Origin: Mesorhizobium sp. 65-26
GTDB taxonomy: Bacteria; Pseudomonadota; Alphaproteobacteria; Rhizobiales; Rhizobiaceae
Length of the DNA: 64,000 nucleotides
Reading direction: 5' to 3'
Assembly (NCBI GenBank): GCA_001899205.1
Contig: MKVL01000032.1
Location: forward strand, 371,269-435,268
Every line of letters starts with the position of its first letter. Within the stretch, counting starts at the first letter, position 1. Below the pieces are notes generated by a model. That model made no database searches. It was not told the origin of the DNA and saw nothing but the letters and a program-made list of their open reading frames with translations. The position numbers were made by a program, and so were the translations under genes. Positions 9,205-19,045 of the stretch are shown here, piece after piece.

Positions 9205-10307
9205 CCTGTGGCCCCATAGAGCGCGGCCGCGTTGTCGTGGAGGATGGCGCGTTTGAGCTCGGGCCCGATATGCGGCGGCAGCGCATGTCGCGGATCGTCG
9301 AAATCCCAATGCGGATAGTCGGAGGAAAAGACCACGCGGTCATGGCCGATCCAATCCAGGACATCGACGAGGTGACGCTTGTTGTCAGGCTCTTCCATCG
9401 GCTGGGTGGCAAGCCACACATGCTGCCTGAGATATTCCGACGGCGGCCGTTTGACGTGTGGCACCTCATCGCGCATGCGCGCCCAGAGCCGGTCGAGGCG
9501 CCAGGCAAGAGCCGGCATCCAGGCAAGGCCAGCCTCGAGCAGGACGATGCGTGTGCCTGGATAGCGCTCGAACAGCCCCTCGAAGACCATGCTGGCCAGC
9601 ATCGCCTGGGCCGATGGCGCATGCTCGGTCATTTCCTCGATATAGTAGGACGGCCAGCCCGCGGCGCTGATCGCCTGGCCGGAATAGCCGAACACATGGA
9701 TGCCGACCGGCAGCCTGGCTTCCTGCGCGGCCTCGAAGATAGGCCAGTAGCGACGCTGGCCGAGCAGTTCGGCGGTGCGGCTGAGCAGCAGCACCTGGGC
9801 GAAACGCCGGTCGCCGGCATAGTGGCGGATTTCGTCGCGCGCCAGCTCGCCATTCTCATAGGGCACGCAGATCGAGCATTTCAGCCGCGGCTCCGGCGCG
9901 TTGTAGAGATCGAGCTGCCACAGATTGGTGGCCCGGCAGAGCGCGGCCGAGAACTCGTCGCCCAGCACGCCCTGCCCCGTCGGCCAGAGCGGGTTCATGA
10001 TGCCGAACTCCATGTCGTAGAGATCGAGGAGCTGGCTTTGCAGCAGGCCGACATCCGAGCCCGGCAACCCGCCGCCGGCCGGCCAGGTATCGCGACGCGA
10101 TGAGGCGGGCGCGGCCTTCGGATAGGGATTTCCATCCTGGTAGCCCATGCGATAGCGCAGGCCATAGGTCTTAAGATGGTCCTGCCATCGCTGGCTGAGG
10201 AACGGCATCAGATCGTTCGCGGAGCTGAGCTTGGGGTGAATGTCGCAGTCGATGATCTTCTGCGAGACGGCCGCCTCGGCCGTTGGCGAGCCGGCGTGGA
10301 TCGTCAT
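9201..10307 (-). CDS. Amidohydrolase family protein (ACMSD-like)
   Basis: A 368-residue member of the amidohydrolase_2 (TIM-barrel decarboxylase/hydrolase) family. The metal-binding start CDIHPK is near residue 20, HVFGYSG in the middle gives a metal-ligand histidine, and SSDYPHWDFD near the C-terminus contains the catalytic aspartate. The start MTIHAGS overlaps the stop of the upstream gene (ATGA, 10304-10307). The longer reading extends into the upstream gene and was rejected. It is a divergent paralogue of its neighbour; the pair may act as subunits or in successive steps of an aromatic or cyclic acid pathway. Confidence 0.88.
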   Translation of the reverse strand: MTIHAGSPTAEAAVSQKIIDCDIHPKLSSANDLMPFLSQRWQDHLKTYGLRYRMGYQDGNPYPKAAPASSRRDTWPAGGGLPGSDVGLLQSQLLDLYDMEFGIMNPLWPTGQGVLGDEFSAALCRATNLWQLDLYNAPEPRLKCSICVPYENGELARDEIRHYAGDRRFAQVLLLSRTAELLGQRRYWPIFEAAQEARLPVGIHVFGYSGQAISAAGWPSYYIEEMTEHAPSAQAMLASMVFEGLFERYPGTRIVLLEAGLAWMPALAWRLDRLWARMRDEVPHVKRPPSEYLRQHVWLATQPMEEPDNKRHLVDVLDWIGHDRVVFSSDYPHWDFDDPRHALPPHIGPELKRAILHDNAAALYGATG

Positions 10308-11398
10308 GAGTGCCTCTCCATCAAACGCGGATAGGTGGCGAGCGGATTGTCGACGGCGATCCTGCGCACCAGCGCGGGATCGAGTCCCGACGGCAGGACG
10401 GCGTCGCCGTCGAACTGCCAGTGCGGGTAATCCGAGGAGAACAACAGCATCTCGTCGGAGCCGATCTGGTCGAGCAGCCGGGGCAACACCCCCGGATCGT
10501 CGGGCAGGTCGAAAGGCTGCGTTGTCAGCCGTACATGGTCGCGCACGATCTCGGTCGGCGACCGGTCGACCCATGGCGTTTCGAAGCGCAGGCCTTTCCA
10601 GAACTTGCCGAAGCGCCATAGGAATGCCGGCAGCCAGCTCACGCCCGATTCGATCAGCACCACCTTGAGGGAGGGGAACTCGGCGAACACGCCTTCCGAC
10701 ACCAGGCTGGCGAGCTGCGTCTGCATGATCTGCGATTGCGCCGCGTAGTCCTCGATCATCGTGTTCGGCCAGCCGAGCGACGTCACCGGGTGATGATAGG
10801 CGCTGCCGGCATGGATGCCGATCGGCAGGCCGTGCCGCGCCGCCGCCCGGTAGAGAGGCCAGTAGACGCGATGGCCGTAGGGCTGGTGCGCGGCGGAAGG
10901 CAGCAGGACCTGCACGAAGCGGCGATCCGCGGCGCAGCGATCGACCTCGGCGACCGCCGCGCCGATATCCTGCAGGGGCGGCACGATGGAGGCCCGCAGG
11001 CCGTCATGCCTGTCCAGCCATTCCACCCGCGTCCAATCGTTGAGCGCCCTGGTCACGGCGACCGCCATGTAGCTGTCGTAGAACATGTGGACGCCGCACA
11101 GATTGTTCAGGATTCCCAGCCTTGCGCCCAACCGGTCGAGGGCCTCCGCCGCCAGCCGCTCCGGCGTGGCCGACAAGCCCCCCGCCGGATCCCGCCAGTC
11201 GGGCCGGCAGGAAAGCGGCGCGTTGCCGGGATAGGCGATGCTGTCGAGCTGCGTAATGCCGCGCGCGGCGATGAGGTCGCGCCAGACATCGTCCATGAAG
11301 GGCATCAGCTCCCTCATCGTCGGATTGGGGTGATGGATGTCGCAATTGACGCTGCCGGCCGGCAACACCGCCGCCGCAGCCTGCTCAAGCACGGTCAT
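10304..11398 (-). CDS. Amidohydrolase family protein (paralogue)
   Basis: A 364-residue amidohydrolase_2 family protein with NCDIHHPNP near residue 20, GIHAGSAYHHP in the middle and FSSDYPHWQFD near the C-terminus, matching the motif order of the following gene. It is the first enzyme gene after the GlxA-type regulator and is translationally coupled to the second amidohydrolase. Family members include decarboxylases and hydrolases of aromatic acids and lactones. The specific substrate is not visible. Confidence 0.88.
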   Translation of the reverse strand: MTVLEQAAAAVLPAGSVNCDIHHPNPTMRELMPFMDDVWRDLIAARGITQLDSIAYPGNAPLSCRPDWRDPAGGLSATPERLAAEALDRLGARLGILNNLCGVHMFYDSYMAVAVTRALNDWTRVEWLDRHDGLRASIVPPLQDIGAAVAEVDRCAADRRFVQVLLPSAAHQPYGHRVYWPLYRAAARHGLPIGIHAGSAYHHPVTSLGWPNTMIEDYAAQSQIMQTQLASLVSEGVFAEFPSLKVVLIESGVSWLPAFLWRFGKFWKGLRFETPWVDRSPTEIVRDHVRLTTQPFDLPDDPGVLPRLLDQIGSDEMLLFSSDYPHWQFDGDAVLPSGLDPALVRRIAVDNPLATYPRLMERHS

Positions 11399-11533
11399 GT
11401 CGAAAGCTCTGATGTCTCGTGCGCAATCAATGCGCCCTTGCTCGCTGATCTCTCTCGATGATCCTCTTGATGATCGCGAGACGACGCCAGTTTCTCGCCA
11501 GGATTGGCGAATTATTCGCCTTTGGCGGGGGCT

Positions 11534-12508
11534 TCAGCGCGCCGGCCGGCGCTCCTTCGAGGGCAGGTAGCCGAATTTCTGGCGAAAACTGTGCGCGAAA
11601 TAAGATTGCGAGGCAAAGCCGGTCGCCAGCGCCACCGCCAGGATCGACATCGGCGTCTGGCGCAACAGCGCGCGAGCCCGTTCGAGCCGCAGGACAACGT
11701 AGTAGCGGCCCGGCGTCGTCTCCACATGGCTCGCGAACAGCCGCTCCATCTGCCGGACCGAAAGCCCGCCCTCCTTTGCCAGTTCGACGACGGAGACGGG
11801 ATGTTCCAGATTCTCCGCCATCAGCTCGATGATCCTGCGCAGGACGACCGGCTTGCTGGTGAGATCCCGGCCCGGTCCGAGGCGTTGCCTGTCCGCCGGC
11901 GAGCGCACGCGCTCGTGCTGGAACTGCCCCGCCACCTCGTTGGCGATCGCCAGGCCGAGATCGCGCCGGATGATCTCGAGGAAGAGGTCCATCGAAGTGG
12001 TGCCGCCCGCCGAGGTGTAGCGATTGCGGTCGATCTCGTAGACGTTGCTGGTGCACTCGATGTCGGGGAAGGTTTCGCGAAACCCGGCGCGATTCTGCCA
12101 GTGGATGGTGCAGCGATGCCCGGCGAGTTGTCCGGCCTCGGCAAGCACATGGCTGCCGAGCGTCAGCGCGCCGAGCGTCCAGCCCAGCCGGCCCCATTGG
12201 CGCAGGGCCGAAAGGACTGCCGGCTTTTCCGGAAAGTCGATCGCGGTGCCGGCACAGACGAACAGTATGTCGGGGCGTGGCTGGTTTCTGAGCGAACAAT
12301 CGACATTGAGCTTCATGCCGTTCGAGGCCATGACCGGCTCACCATCGACCGACACTGTCGTCCATTTGTAGAATTCGCGATCGAAGGTCTCGTTGGCTGT
12401 GCGCATGGTGTCTGCCGCCGACGCCAGGCTGAACATCGGAAAACGATCCACCAGCAGGAAGGTCATCACCCGCTGGTCGCTCTGTCGATCGGAGGCTCTA
12501 TCCTTCAC
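11534..12508 (-). CDS. GlxA family transcriptional regulator (DJ-1/PfpI + AraC HTH)
   Basis: A 324-residue regulator with an N-terminal DJ-1/PfpI-like domain (about residues 12-185) and a C-terminal AraC double HTH (about residues 215-320, e.g. GGLSVRQMERLF and GFASQSYFAHSFRQKFGYLP). GlxA-type regulators often control metabolism of quaternary amines, amino acids or arginine-like compounds. It is followed after 135 bp by the amidohydrolase operon on the same strand and is divergent from the ABC binding-protein gene, so it is the natural candidate regulator of both. Confidence 0.92.
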   Translation of the reverse strand: MKDRASDRQSDQRVMTFLLVDRFPMFSLASAADTMRTANETFDREFYKWTTVSVDGEPVMASNGMKLNVDCSLRNQPRPDILFVCAGTAIDFPEKPAVLSALRQWGRLGWTLGALTLGSHVLAEAGQLAGHRCTIHWQNRAGFRETFPDIECTSNVYEIDRNRYTSAGGTTSMDLFLEIIRRDLGLAIANEVAGQFQHERVRSPADRQRLGPGRDLTSKPVVLRRIIELMAENLEHPVSVVELAKEGGLSVRQMERLFASHVETTPGRYYVVLRLERARALLRQTPMSILAVALATGFASQSYFAHSFRQKFGYLPSKERRPAR

Positions 12509-12708
12509 GTATCTTCCGTTTTGCCGGTTCTTGCCGTCGGCTCCCGGGGAGGCCGGCGCGCGTTTTTGTTGCCAATATTGTCGCGTTTCCGCGACACAAC
12601 GAGATTCAACCCAAAGATAGCTAGGGCTTCAGGCCACGCACAGCATACCGGGCTTGCGCGGCCGGGCTTTAGGTTTTGCGGCGAACAGCCATGAAGGGGA
12701 GGCAGCTC

Positions 12709-14361
12709 GTGACAGTCTACAAAAGCAATCGGAATCGCGTTCCCGCATTTATCCGGGAAATGGCAAGGGAGGCGCGATCCGGCGGCATGGACCGTCGCGA
12801 ATTCCTGGCGCTGGCGAGCGCCTTCGGCGCCACGACGGCTGGCGCCTACGCCATGGCCGGCCTGGCAGCTCCGACGCCGGCACGCGCCGAGGAGCCCAGG
12901 CAGGGCGGCGTGATCAAGGTCGCGATGTACGTCAAGGATCCCAAGGATCCGCGTACCGCCGACTGGTCGCAGATCACCACGGCGGAGCGCCAGACGCTGG
13001 AGCCGCTGATCAAATACACCAACGACTTCACCTTCGAGCCCTACCTGCTGGAAAGCTGGGAGGTGAACGAAGACGCGACCGAATACGTCCTGCATGTCCG
13101 CAAGGGCGTGACCTGGACCAATGGTGAAACGTTCAACGCCGACGACGTGATCTACAATTTCACCCGCTGGTGCGACAAGCACGCCGAGGGCAATTCCATG
13201 GCCGGCCGCATGGGCACGCTGGTGGACGGCGGAACCGGCAAGCTGCGCGAAGGCGCCGTCACAAAGGTGGACGACTGGACGATCAAGCTGTCGCTGACGA
13301 CCTCCGACATCGCGCTGATTCCCAATCTGTGCGACTACCCGGCGCTGGTCGTCCACAACGGCTTCGACAAGGCGGGCGGCGATTTCCTGGCTCACCCCGT
13401 CGGCACCGGGCCGTTCGAGCTCGTCTCCTACCAGGTCGGCGACCGGGCCGTCTTCAAGCGCCGCGAGGACGGCAAGTGGTGGCAGGGCGAGGTCTATCTC
13501 GACGGTGTCGAGTTCATCGACTACGGCACAGACAACACCGCCCTCGTCAGCGCCTTCGAGGCCGGTGAAATTCACACCAACTACGAGACCCAGGCCGAGG
13601 CCGTGCAGATGCTCGACCAGCTCGACCTGGTAAAGTCGGAAGTGCTGACGGCGGGCACCATCGTGGCGCGCACCAATGTGCGCAACAAACCCTATGACGA
13701 CCAGCGCGTGCGCAACGCCCTGCAATTGGCGGTCGACAATGCCGTCGTGCTGAAGCTCGGCTACGACGACGCGGGCGCCGTTGCCGAGAACCACCACGTC
13801 TGCCCGATCCATCCCGACTATGCCGAGCTGCCGAAGGTCGCCCACGATCCGGCCAAGGCGAAGGCATTGATGGAGGAAGCCGGCCAGCTCGATTTCGAGC
13901 ACGAGCTGATCACGGTCGACGAGGGCTGGCACAAGAATTCGGGCGATGCCATCGCCGCCCAGTTGCGCAGCGCCGGCATCAAGGTCAAGCGCACGGTCCT
14001 GCCCGGCTCCACCTTCTGGAACGACTGGACCAAGTATCCCTATTCGATGACCAACTGGAACATGCGGCCGCTTGGCGTGCAGGTGCTGGCAACCGCCTAT
14101 CGCAGCGGCGAGCCGTGGAACGAATCGGCCTATGCCAATCCGGATTTCGACACCCTGATCAAGCAGGCGCTGTCAGTCTCCGACGTCGCCAAGCGCAAGG
14201 CCCTGATGGCCGACATCCAGAAGACCCTGCAGGACTCGGGCATCCTTATCCAGCCCTACTGGCGCAAGCTGTACAACCACTCGACCGCCGCGGTGAAGAA
14301 CCACCGCATGCACCCGACCTACGAGCACGATTTCGGCAAGGTCTGGCTGGACGAGGCCTGA
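12709..14361 (+). CDS. ABC transporter substrate-binding protein, peptide/SBP_bac_5 family
   Basis: A 550-residue exported solute-binding protein of the dipeptide/oligopeptide/nickel family. A Tat signal ([16 protein letters not shown]) starts about 25 residues in, after a charged leader typical of a rhizobial subgroup. The GTG start was preferred because ggggagg lies at 12696-12702; an in-frame ATG lies at 12691. It contains [11 protein letters not shown] and [15 protein letters not shown], hallmark regions of SBP_bac_5. No permease or ATPase genes follow, so it is an orphan that must use a transporter encoded elsewhere. Context suggests it delivers the substrate of the divergent amidohydrolase operon. 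Confidence 0.9.
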   Translation: MTVYKSNRNRVPAFIREMAREARSGGMDRREFLALASAFGATTAGAYAMAGLAAPTPARAEEPRQGGVIKVAMYVKDPKDPRTADWSQITTAERQTLEPLIKYTNDFTFEPYLLESWEVNEDATEYVLHVRKGVTWTNGETFNADDVIYNFTRWCDKHAEGNSMAGRMGTLVDGGTGKLREGAVTKVDDWTIKLSLTTSDIALIPNLCDYPALVVHNGFDKAGGDFLAHPVGTGPFELVSYQVGDRAVFKRREDGKWWQGEVYLDGVEFIDYGTDNTALVSAFEAGEIHTNYETQAEAVQMLDQLDLVKSEVLTAGTIVARTNVRNKPYDDQRVRNALQLAVDNAVVLKLGYDDAGAVAENHHVCPIHPDYAELPKVAHDPAKAKALMEEAGQLDFEHELITVDEGWHKNSGDAIAAQLRSAGIKVKRTVLPGSTFWNDWTKYPYSMTNWNMRPLGVQVLATAYRSGEPWNESAYANPDFDTLIKQALSVSDVAKRKALMADIQKTLQDSGILIQPYWRKLYNHSTAAVKNHRMHPTYEHDFGKVWLDEA

Positions 14362-14502
14362 GGCCCCGGCAGACCTCATGATTTGACTGGAGGAGGCCGG
14401 CCATCGCCCGCCTCTTCCAGATCGCCAGCCCGCAAATGTCGGGAGTCTGGGCACGCGCTTCCTTTGACGCTACCGTGTGGCGCATCGAAAAGGGGGAAGG
14501 CC

Positions 14503-15093
14503 GTGCGCGCGCTTTTGATACCGATTGCCCTCGTCGCCCTCGGCCACGCGGCCCAGGCAAGCGACATCTCCAGTGCTTACACCGATCTCGACGCCAAGAA
14601 GGACTGCGTGACCTACGCGCAATCGGGCGAGAGCGACGGCGACTGGGCCGACCTCGCCTGCGCCGGCTATCGCGGCTATCCCGTGCTGATCGCCTATGAT
14701 GACGCGCGCGAATCGCTGTTCTACGGCTTTCCGCCGGGCGACATGACGCCTGTCTGGGAGAGTTTCTCCGGCTTCAACTCCGCCGGCCCCAAGGTGGAAT
14801 GGCGCATCGAGACGAATGGCGACGTCGCCGTGCCCTTTGCCGCGATCCACCGCCGTTCCGTCAGCAATGCCGAGGACCCGGACAAGCCGGCGGAGGTACT
14901 GGTCGTCGCCAAGGTCGGCCAGATGGACAAACGCGATGGCTGCACCGTCGCGCTGGTCATGGCCACAGGCAACCCGGATGCCAACGACCAGGCGCGCAGG
15001 ATCGCCGACGAGAAGGCGCGGGCCTTCGCCTGCGGCAAGGACAAGCGCGAGGTAATCGGCAAGGTGCCGGACTTCGGCCGGGTGGATAACTAA
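14503..15093 (+). CDS. Exported hypothetical protein
   Basis: A 196-residue protein with a clear signal peptide (residues 1-19, ending HAAQA) and several cysteines (KKDCVTYAQ, LACAGY, DGCTVAL, FACGKD) likely to form disulfides in the periplasm. The GTG start at 14503 is supported by agggggaagg directly upstream; a longer reading from 14383 lacks a signal sequence. I do not recognise a named domain. It stands alone between the binding-protein gene and ppa. Confidence 0.75.
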   Translation: MRALLIPIALVALGHAAQASDISSAYTDLDAKKDCVTYAQSGESDGDWADLACAGYRGYPVLIAYDDARESLFYGFPPGDMTPVWESFSGFNSAGPKVEWRIETNGDVAVPFAAIHRRSVSNAEDPDKPAEVLVVAKVGQMDKRDGCTVALVMATGNPDANDQARRIADEKARAFACGKDKREVIGKVPDFGRVDN

Positions 15094-15122
15094 GCTCGCA
15101 CCGCCGCGCGCGGGACGGACAA

Positions 15123-15146
15123 GGGGGAGCCGACAGGGCGTCCCCC
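15123..15146. terminator. Possible terminator hairpin before ppa 3' end
   Basis: The arms ggggga and tccccc, separated by 12 nt, lie between two convergent genes. No strong T-run follows in either direction, so this is a weak call. Confidence 0.35.
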
Positions 15147-15162
15147 TCGGAGTCGATCTCGC

Positions 15163-15696
15163 CTACTTGCTGTTCTTGGCGCGGTCGATCGCGTCGACGA
15201 TCATCTTCTTGGCGTATTTGGAATCGTGCCAGCCCTCGATCTTCACCCACTTGCCGGGCTCGAGGTCCTTGTAGTGCTCGAAGAAGTGCTGCACCTGGTG
15301 TCGGGTGATCTCGGGCAGGTGCGTGTATTCGGTGACGTTCTCGTAGCGCAGCGTCAGCTTCGGCGACGGCACCGCGATCACCTTCTCGTCCTGGCCGGCA
15401 TTGTCTTCCATGATCAGCACGCCGATCGGCCGCACATTGATGACGCAGCCCGGCACCAGGGCGCGCGTGTTGCAGATCAGCACGTCGATCGGGTCGCCGT
15501 CGCCCGACAGCGTGTGCGGCACGAAGCCGTAGTTGCCGGGATAACGCATCGAGGTGTGCAGGAAGCGGTCGACGAACAACGTGCCGGCCTCCTTGTCCAT
15601 CTCGTACTTGATCGGCTCGCCGCCGATCGGCACCTCGATGATGACGTTGACGTCGTCGGGCGGATTCTTCCCGGTGGCAATCGCTTCGATGCGCAT
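15163..15696 (-). CDS. ppa: Inorganic pyrophosphatase (family I)
   Basis: A 177-residue soluble family-I pyrophosphatase that hydrolyses pyrophosphate to phosphate. The metal-binding signature DGDPIDVLI is present, along with YGFVPHT and EDNAGQDEK, and the length matches bacterial enzymes. The start MRIEAIATG was chosen because family members begin here and gagaggg lies shortly upstream. It stands alone. Confidence 0.97.
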   Translation of the reverse strand: MRIEAIATGKNPPDDVNVIIEVPIGGEPIKYEMDKEAGTLFVDRFLHTSMRYPGNYGFVPHTLSGDGDPIDVLICNTRALVPGCVINVRPIGVLIMEDNAGQDEKVIAVPSPKLTLRYENVTEYTHLPEITRHQVQHFFEHYKDLEPGKWVKIEGWHDSKYAKKMIVDAIDRAKNSK

Positions 15697-15959
15697 GGCT
15701 TGACCCTCTCTGCGAGCATTGTGTGGCCAGATGATTAACCTGGGGTTGCACAATGCAATTCAAAATTGATGAAAGACCGGACCGCTCAAATCGGCCCGCC
15801 CCCGTTGCGCGACCGATAGCGGCAGGCGTGGCGAGACGCAATGCGGCGAATGGTGCGAACCCTCGCCTCGAACGCATCTCTTCGCGAATGCGGGCCGCGA
15901 CGCGATTCAGGCGCCGCGCACCGGAACGACAAATGAAGACTGGAGATCTGTAAGACCGG

Positions 15960-16466
15960 TCAGTCCCAGACGAACGCGACCTTCTTCAGCGCCTTGTGCT
16001 CGAAGATCTCGATACCTTCGGCGACGTCGCGGCCGCCGATGCCGGTGTAGAAGGAAAGCGCGTTCTGGTTGTCTTCCAGCGCCCACACCACCATGCCCTT
16101 GAGGCCGTGGTCGGCCAGACGGCTCCTCGCCGCCTTGAACAGGCGGCTGCCAAGGCCGATGCCCTGATATTCGGGCCGCATGTAGAGCTCGTAGATCTCG
16201 CCCTGCTGCTTGAGTTCGCGGGCGCGGTTCTTGCCGATCGTGGCATAGCCGGCGATCCGGCCGCCGATCTCGACGACCAGGACGGTTGCCGCGCGCCGAA
16301 TCGCATTGGCCCACCAGTCGGCGCCGCGCCGGTTGATCATCGTCGTCAGGGCCCGATGCGGGATGATGCCGCTATAGGCGCCGCGCCATGCCTCCTGATG
16401 CACGTCCGCGATGGCGTCCGCGTCGCGTGGTTCGGCTTTCCTGATGTCGATCGTCAGCGTGTTCAT
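15960..16466 (-). CDS. GNAT family N-acetyltransferase
   Basis: A 168-residue acetyltransferase. The central YELYMRPEYQGIGLGSRLF is the acetyl-CoA-binding motif A of the GNAT fold, and NQNALSFYTGIGG is the motif-B region. The N-terminal part (IRKAEPRDADAIADVHQEAW) is typical of the family. The substrate is not predictable. It is followed by no clear operon partner; the region to ppa (about 260 bp) shows no gene. Confidence 0.9.
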   Translation of the reverse strand: MNTLTIDIRKAEPRDADAIADVHQEAWRGAYSGIIPHRALTTMINRRGADWWANAIRRAATVLVVEIGGRIAGYATIGKNRARELKQQGEIYELYMRPEYQGIGLGSRLFKAARSRLADHGLKGMVVWALEDNQNALSFYTGIGGRDVAEGIEIFEHKALKKVAFVWD

Positions 16467-16575
16467 GATTTGTTAACCATAAACCCGCTTCGGCTGATTG
16501 CAAGAGTCGGCGACAGGCGCCCGGTCGCTTTCTCACAACCAGGCGATTTGCCCGCGCATGATGGGCCGCCGGCGC

Positions 16576-17214
16576 TCAGATCTCGACCAGATGATCGTCC
16601 AGTTCGTTGATGTCGCCGGGTGAAACCGGGAAATGCTCGGTCAGCACGACACCGACCGATTCGATCGCCTTGACGAAGCCGTCGGCGAGCCTGTCGTCGC
16701 CCGCATGCGCCGTCAGTTCCCGCACCACGCCGTCCCAGACATGCTGGCCGACACGGCCGTTGATGCCGCTGTCTGCCACCACCTCGGCGTAACGCTCGGC
16801 GATCGACACGAACACCAGCACGCCGGTGCGCGATGCCGTGCGATGGACGTTGCGGGCCAGGAACTGCTTCATCGCATTGGCATGCGCCGCCTTGTAGCGC
16901 TGCCGCCTCGGCACCAGATGCATGCGCAGGGCTGGGAAGGCCCATAGCAGCGCCAGCAGGCAGCCGAGCGCCAGCAACTGGGCGATGACGAAATACGGCA
17001 GACGGATCGACAGCCACAGGCTCTCGATCCCGAAAGCGACCACCAGGCTGACGACGAGCATGGACAGCGTCGCGACGAACGCGGCGGGGAAGAAATAGCC
17101 CTCGCTGGCGTGGGCGACGACGCAGTAGATCTCGCCGTCAGTCTTCTTCTCGGCGGCGCGTATCGCCTCGGCGATGCGCTCATGGTCTTGCGGGCTGATC
17201 GGTCGTGTCGCCAT
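16576..17214 (-). CDS. TPM domain membrane protein
   Basis: A 212-residue protein with an N-terminal TPM-fold part (HERIAEAIRAAEKKTDGEIY), two or three membrane segments (about residues 45-105) and a C-terminal TPM-like part (VLVFVSIAERYAEVVADSGI). The start MATRPISPQ was chosen since the longer reading extends into the upstream gene's glycine-rich tail. It lies 11 bp after that gene, in the order LemA, YgcG-like, TPM. This trio is widespread and linked to envelope or membrane quality control, but its biochemical role is unclear. Confidence 0.85.
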   Translation of the reverse strand: MATRPISPQDHERIAEAIRAAEKKTDGEIYCVVAHASEGYFFPAAFVATLSMLVVSLVVAFGIESLWLSIRLPYFVIAQLLALGCLLALLWAFPALRMHLVPRRQRYKAAHANAMKQFLARNVHRTASRTGVLVFVSIAERYAEVVADSGINGRVGQHVWDGVVRELTAHAGDDRLADGFVKAIESVGVVLTEHFPVSPGDINELDDHLVEI

Positions 17215-17225
17215 GATCGATGCCT

Positions 17226-18038
17226 CTACCAGCTTCCCGAGGAGCCGCCGCCGCCGGACGAGCCGCCGCCGCCTGAAAATCCCCCGCCCCCACCGCCCGA
17301 CGACCATCCGCCGCCACTGCCGGAAGACCAGCCGCCACCGGAGGACGAGCCGCGGCCCGGCTCGAACGTCATGCCCAGCCAGCGATAACGGCCGGGGCCG
17401 ATCTTCTGGCCGAAGATCGGCGGCAGCACCGACATGGCGATGCCGCCGAAGAAGATCAGCACCCAGATGGTGATGAATATGGCGAAGAACAGGTCATCGG
17501 AGTTGAACGGCGCCTGCTCGTTGCGCTTGCCGCGCGCCTCCAGCTCTTCCGGATTGCCCTGCAGCACCATGATCATGTCGTCGACGGCCTTCTCGATGCC
17601 GCCGGAGAAGTCGCCGGCGCGGAAGGCCGGCACCATGTCGTTCTCGATGATCAGCTTGGTGTGCAGGTCGGTCAGCGTGCCTTCCAGCCCGTAGCCGACC
17701 TCGATGCGCATCTTTCGGTCGTTCTTGGCCACCAGAAGAAGGACGCCGTTGTTCTCCTTCGCCTGGCCTAGCTTCCAGAAACGGAAGAGGCGGTTGGCGT
17801 AGGGTTCGATCTCCTCGCCGTCGAGGCTGGGGATGGTGGCGACGACGATCTGGTCGGATCCCTTGGCTTCGAAATCGGCAAGTTTCTGCGTCAGCAGCAC
17901 CTTGGTCGCGGCGTCGATCAGGTTGGCGTCGTCGACGACACGTCCGGTAAGCGCCGGCAGGTCGGCGGCGAGCGCGGCGAGCGGAAAAAGGAGGCAGAAG
18001 AGGCTAAACAGAACACCGACGAAGGCGCTCCGTCCCAC
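17226..18038 (-). CDS. YgcG-like TPM domain protein with Gly/Ser-rich tail
   Basis: A membrane-anchored TPM-domain protein of about 270 residues. It has a signal peptide (SAFVGVLFSLFCLLFPLAAL), a TPM domain (LTGRVVDDANLIDAATKVLL through the next 140 residues), one further membrane helix and a C-terminal tail of GGGGSS-type repeats. The start is uncertain: a GTG at 18038 gives a good signal peptide and lies at the edge of the inverted-repeat element at 18037-18192. A longer reading would translate through that element and is unlikely. Confidence 0.8.
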   Translation of the reverse strand: MGRSAFVGVLFSLFCLLFPLAALAADLPALTGRVVDDANLIDAATKVLLTQKLADFEAKGSDQIVVATIPSLDGEEIEPYANRLFRFWKLGQAKENNGVLLLVAKNDRKMRIEVGYGLEGTLTDLHTKLIIENDMVPAFRAGDFSGGIEKAVDDMIMVLQGNPEELEARGKRNEQAPFNSDDLFFAIFITIWVLIFFGGIAMSVLPPIFGQKIGPGRYRWLGMTFEPGRGSSSGGGWSSGSGGGWSSGGGGGGFSGGGGSSGGGGSSGSW

Positions 18039-18192
18039 CCCCCTGTGTCCTGCCGGACGTCTCCCCCGCAAGGGAGGAGATTGGATGTCACCAGCCCTTC
18101 CGTCAATTTTCGCCCTCTCAAAGAGATCGGCGGCAGCGAAGCTGCCAATCTCCCCCCTTGCGGGGGAGACGTCCGGCAGGACAGAGGGGGGT
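18037..18192. repeat. 156-bp inverted-repeat element
   Basis: Two 48-bp arms, almost perfect complements, start with acccccctgtgtcctgccgg on the left and end with ggacagaggggggt on the right, separated by about 60 bp. The arms contain the core gccggacgtctcccccgcaa. It lies between lemA and the YgcG-like gene and reaches the latter's likely start codon. It looks like a small non-coding mobile repeat. Confidence 0.85.
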
Positions 18193-18227
18193 GCGAAGGA
18201 ACTCAAGGTCGACAGGCCCTGTTGAAT

Positions 18228-18872
18228 TCACCCGCCCTGCTTCGTGCTCGTGCCGAAGTCCACCTTCGGCACCTGCATCTTGTCTTCGTCGACAGTGAAG
18301 TTGGCGAAGGGCTGGTTGGATCGGAACCAGAGCGTGGCCCACAGCACCGACGGGAAGGTCTTCAGCGTCAGATTATAATCCCGAACCGCCTGGATGTAGT
18401 CGCGGCGCGCCACGGCGATGCGATTCTCCGTGCCCTCGAGCTGCGCCTGGAGCGCGAGGAAGTTCTGGTTGGCTTTCAGGTCGGGATAGCTTTCGGAGAC
18501 GGCGATCAGCCGCGACAGCGCGCTGGTCAGGCCGGACTGGGCATCCTGGAATTTCTTGAACGCTTCCGGATCCTTGAGCGTCTCGGGCGTCACGGTGATC
18601 TGCGTCGCCTTGGCGCGCGCCTCGACCACCGCGTCGAGCGTGTCCTTCTCGTGCGTCGCGTAGCCCTTGACCGTCTCTACGAGGTTCGGGATCAGGTCTG
18701 CCCGGCGCTGGTACTGATTGAGCACCTCGCTCCATGCTGCCTTGGCATTCTCTTCCGCTGTCGGAATGGTGTTGTAGCCGCAGCCGGCCAGCATCGGCAG
18801 CATGATGGCAAACAGTGTCATGATCGCAGGCAGGCGGAACGCGCGCGGGGAGGAAAGGCGCTGGGCAAACAT
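18228..18872 (-). CDS. lemA: LemA family lipoprotein
   Basis: A 214-residue LemA-family protein. The N-terminus is hydrophobic and ends with LAGCGYN, a lipobox, so it is probably a lipoprotein. The body is helical, with the family hallmarks NQYQRRADLIPNLVETVKGY and SYPDLKANQNFLALQAQLEG. LemA proteins commonly accompany TPM-domain proteins, as here. The start MFAQRL follows a purine-rich stretch; the alternative ATG adds 11 residues. It is the first gene of the trio. Confidence 0.93.
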   Translation of the reverse strand: MFAQRLSSPRAFRLPAIMTLFAIMLPMLAGCGYNTIPTAEENAKAAWSEVLNQYQRRADLIPNLVETVKGYATHEKDTLDAVVEARAKATQITVTPETLKDPEAFKKFQDAQSGLTSALSRLIAVSESYPDLKANQNFLALQAQLEGTENRIAVARRDYIQAVRDYNLTLKTFPSVLWATLWFRSNQPFANFTVDEDKMQVPKVDFGTSTKQGG

Positions 18873-19045
18873 GTCTTGGGTTCCCTCGGTGGACGTTGGT
18901 GCCAAGCATTAGCACAATCCACGCGCAAGAAAATGACCCCGCCTTCCCGTCACGGTGGCATGGCGGGCATTCCTGGTGCGAGAACGTGGGCCCTGTGCTT
19001 GCGCGATCGAACGCTGTAGTGTCGCCGCCCGAACGGGACACCATC

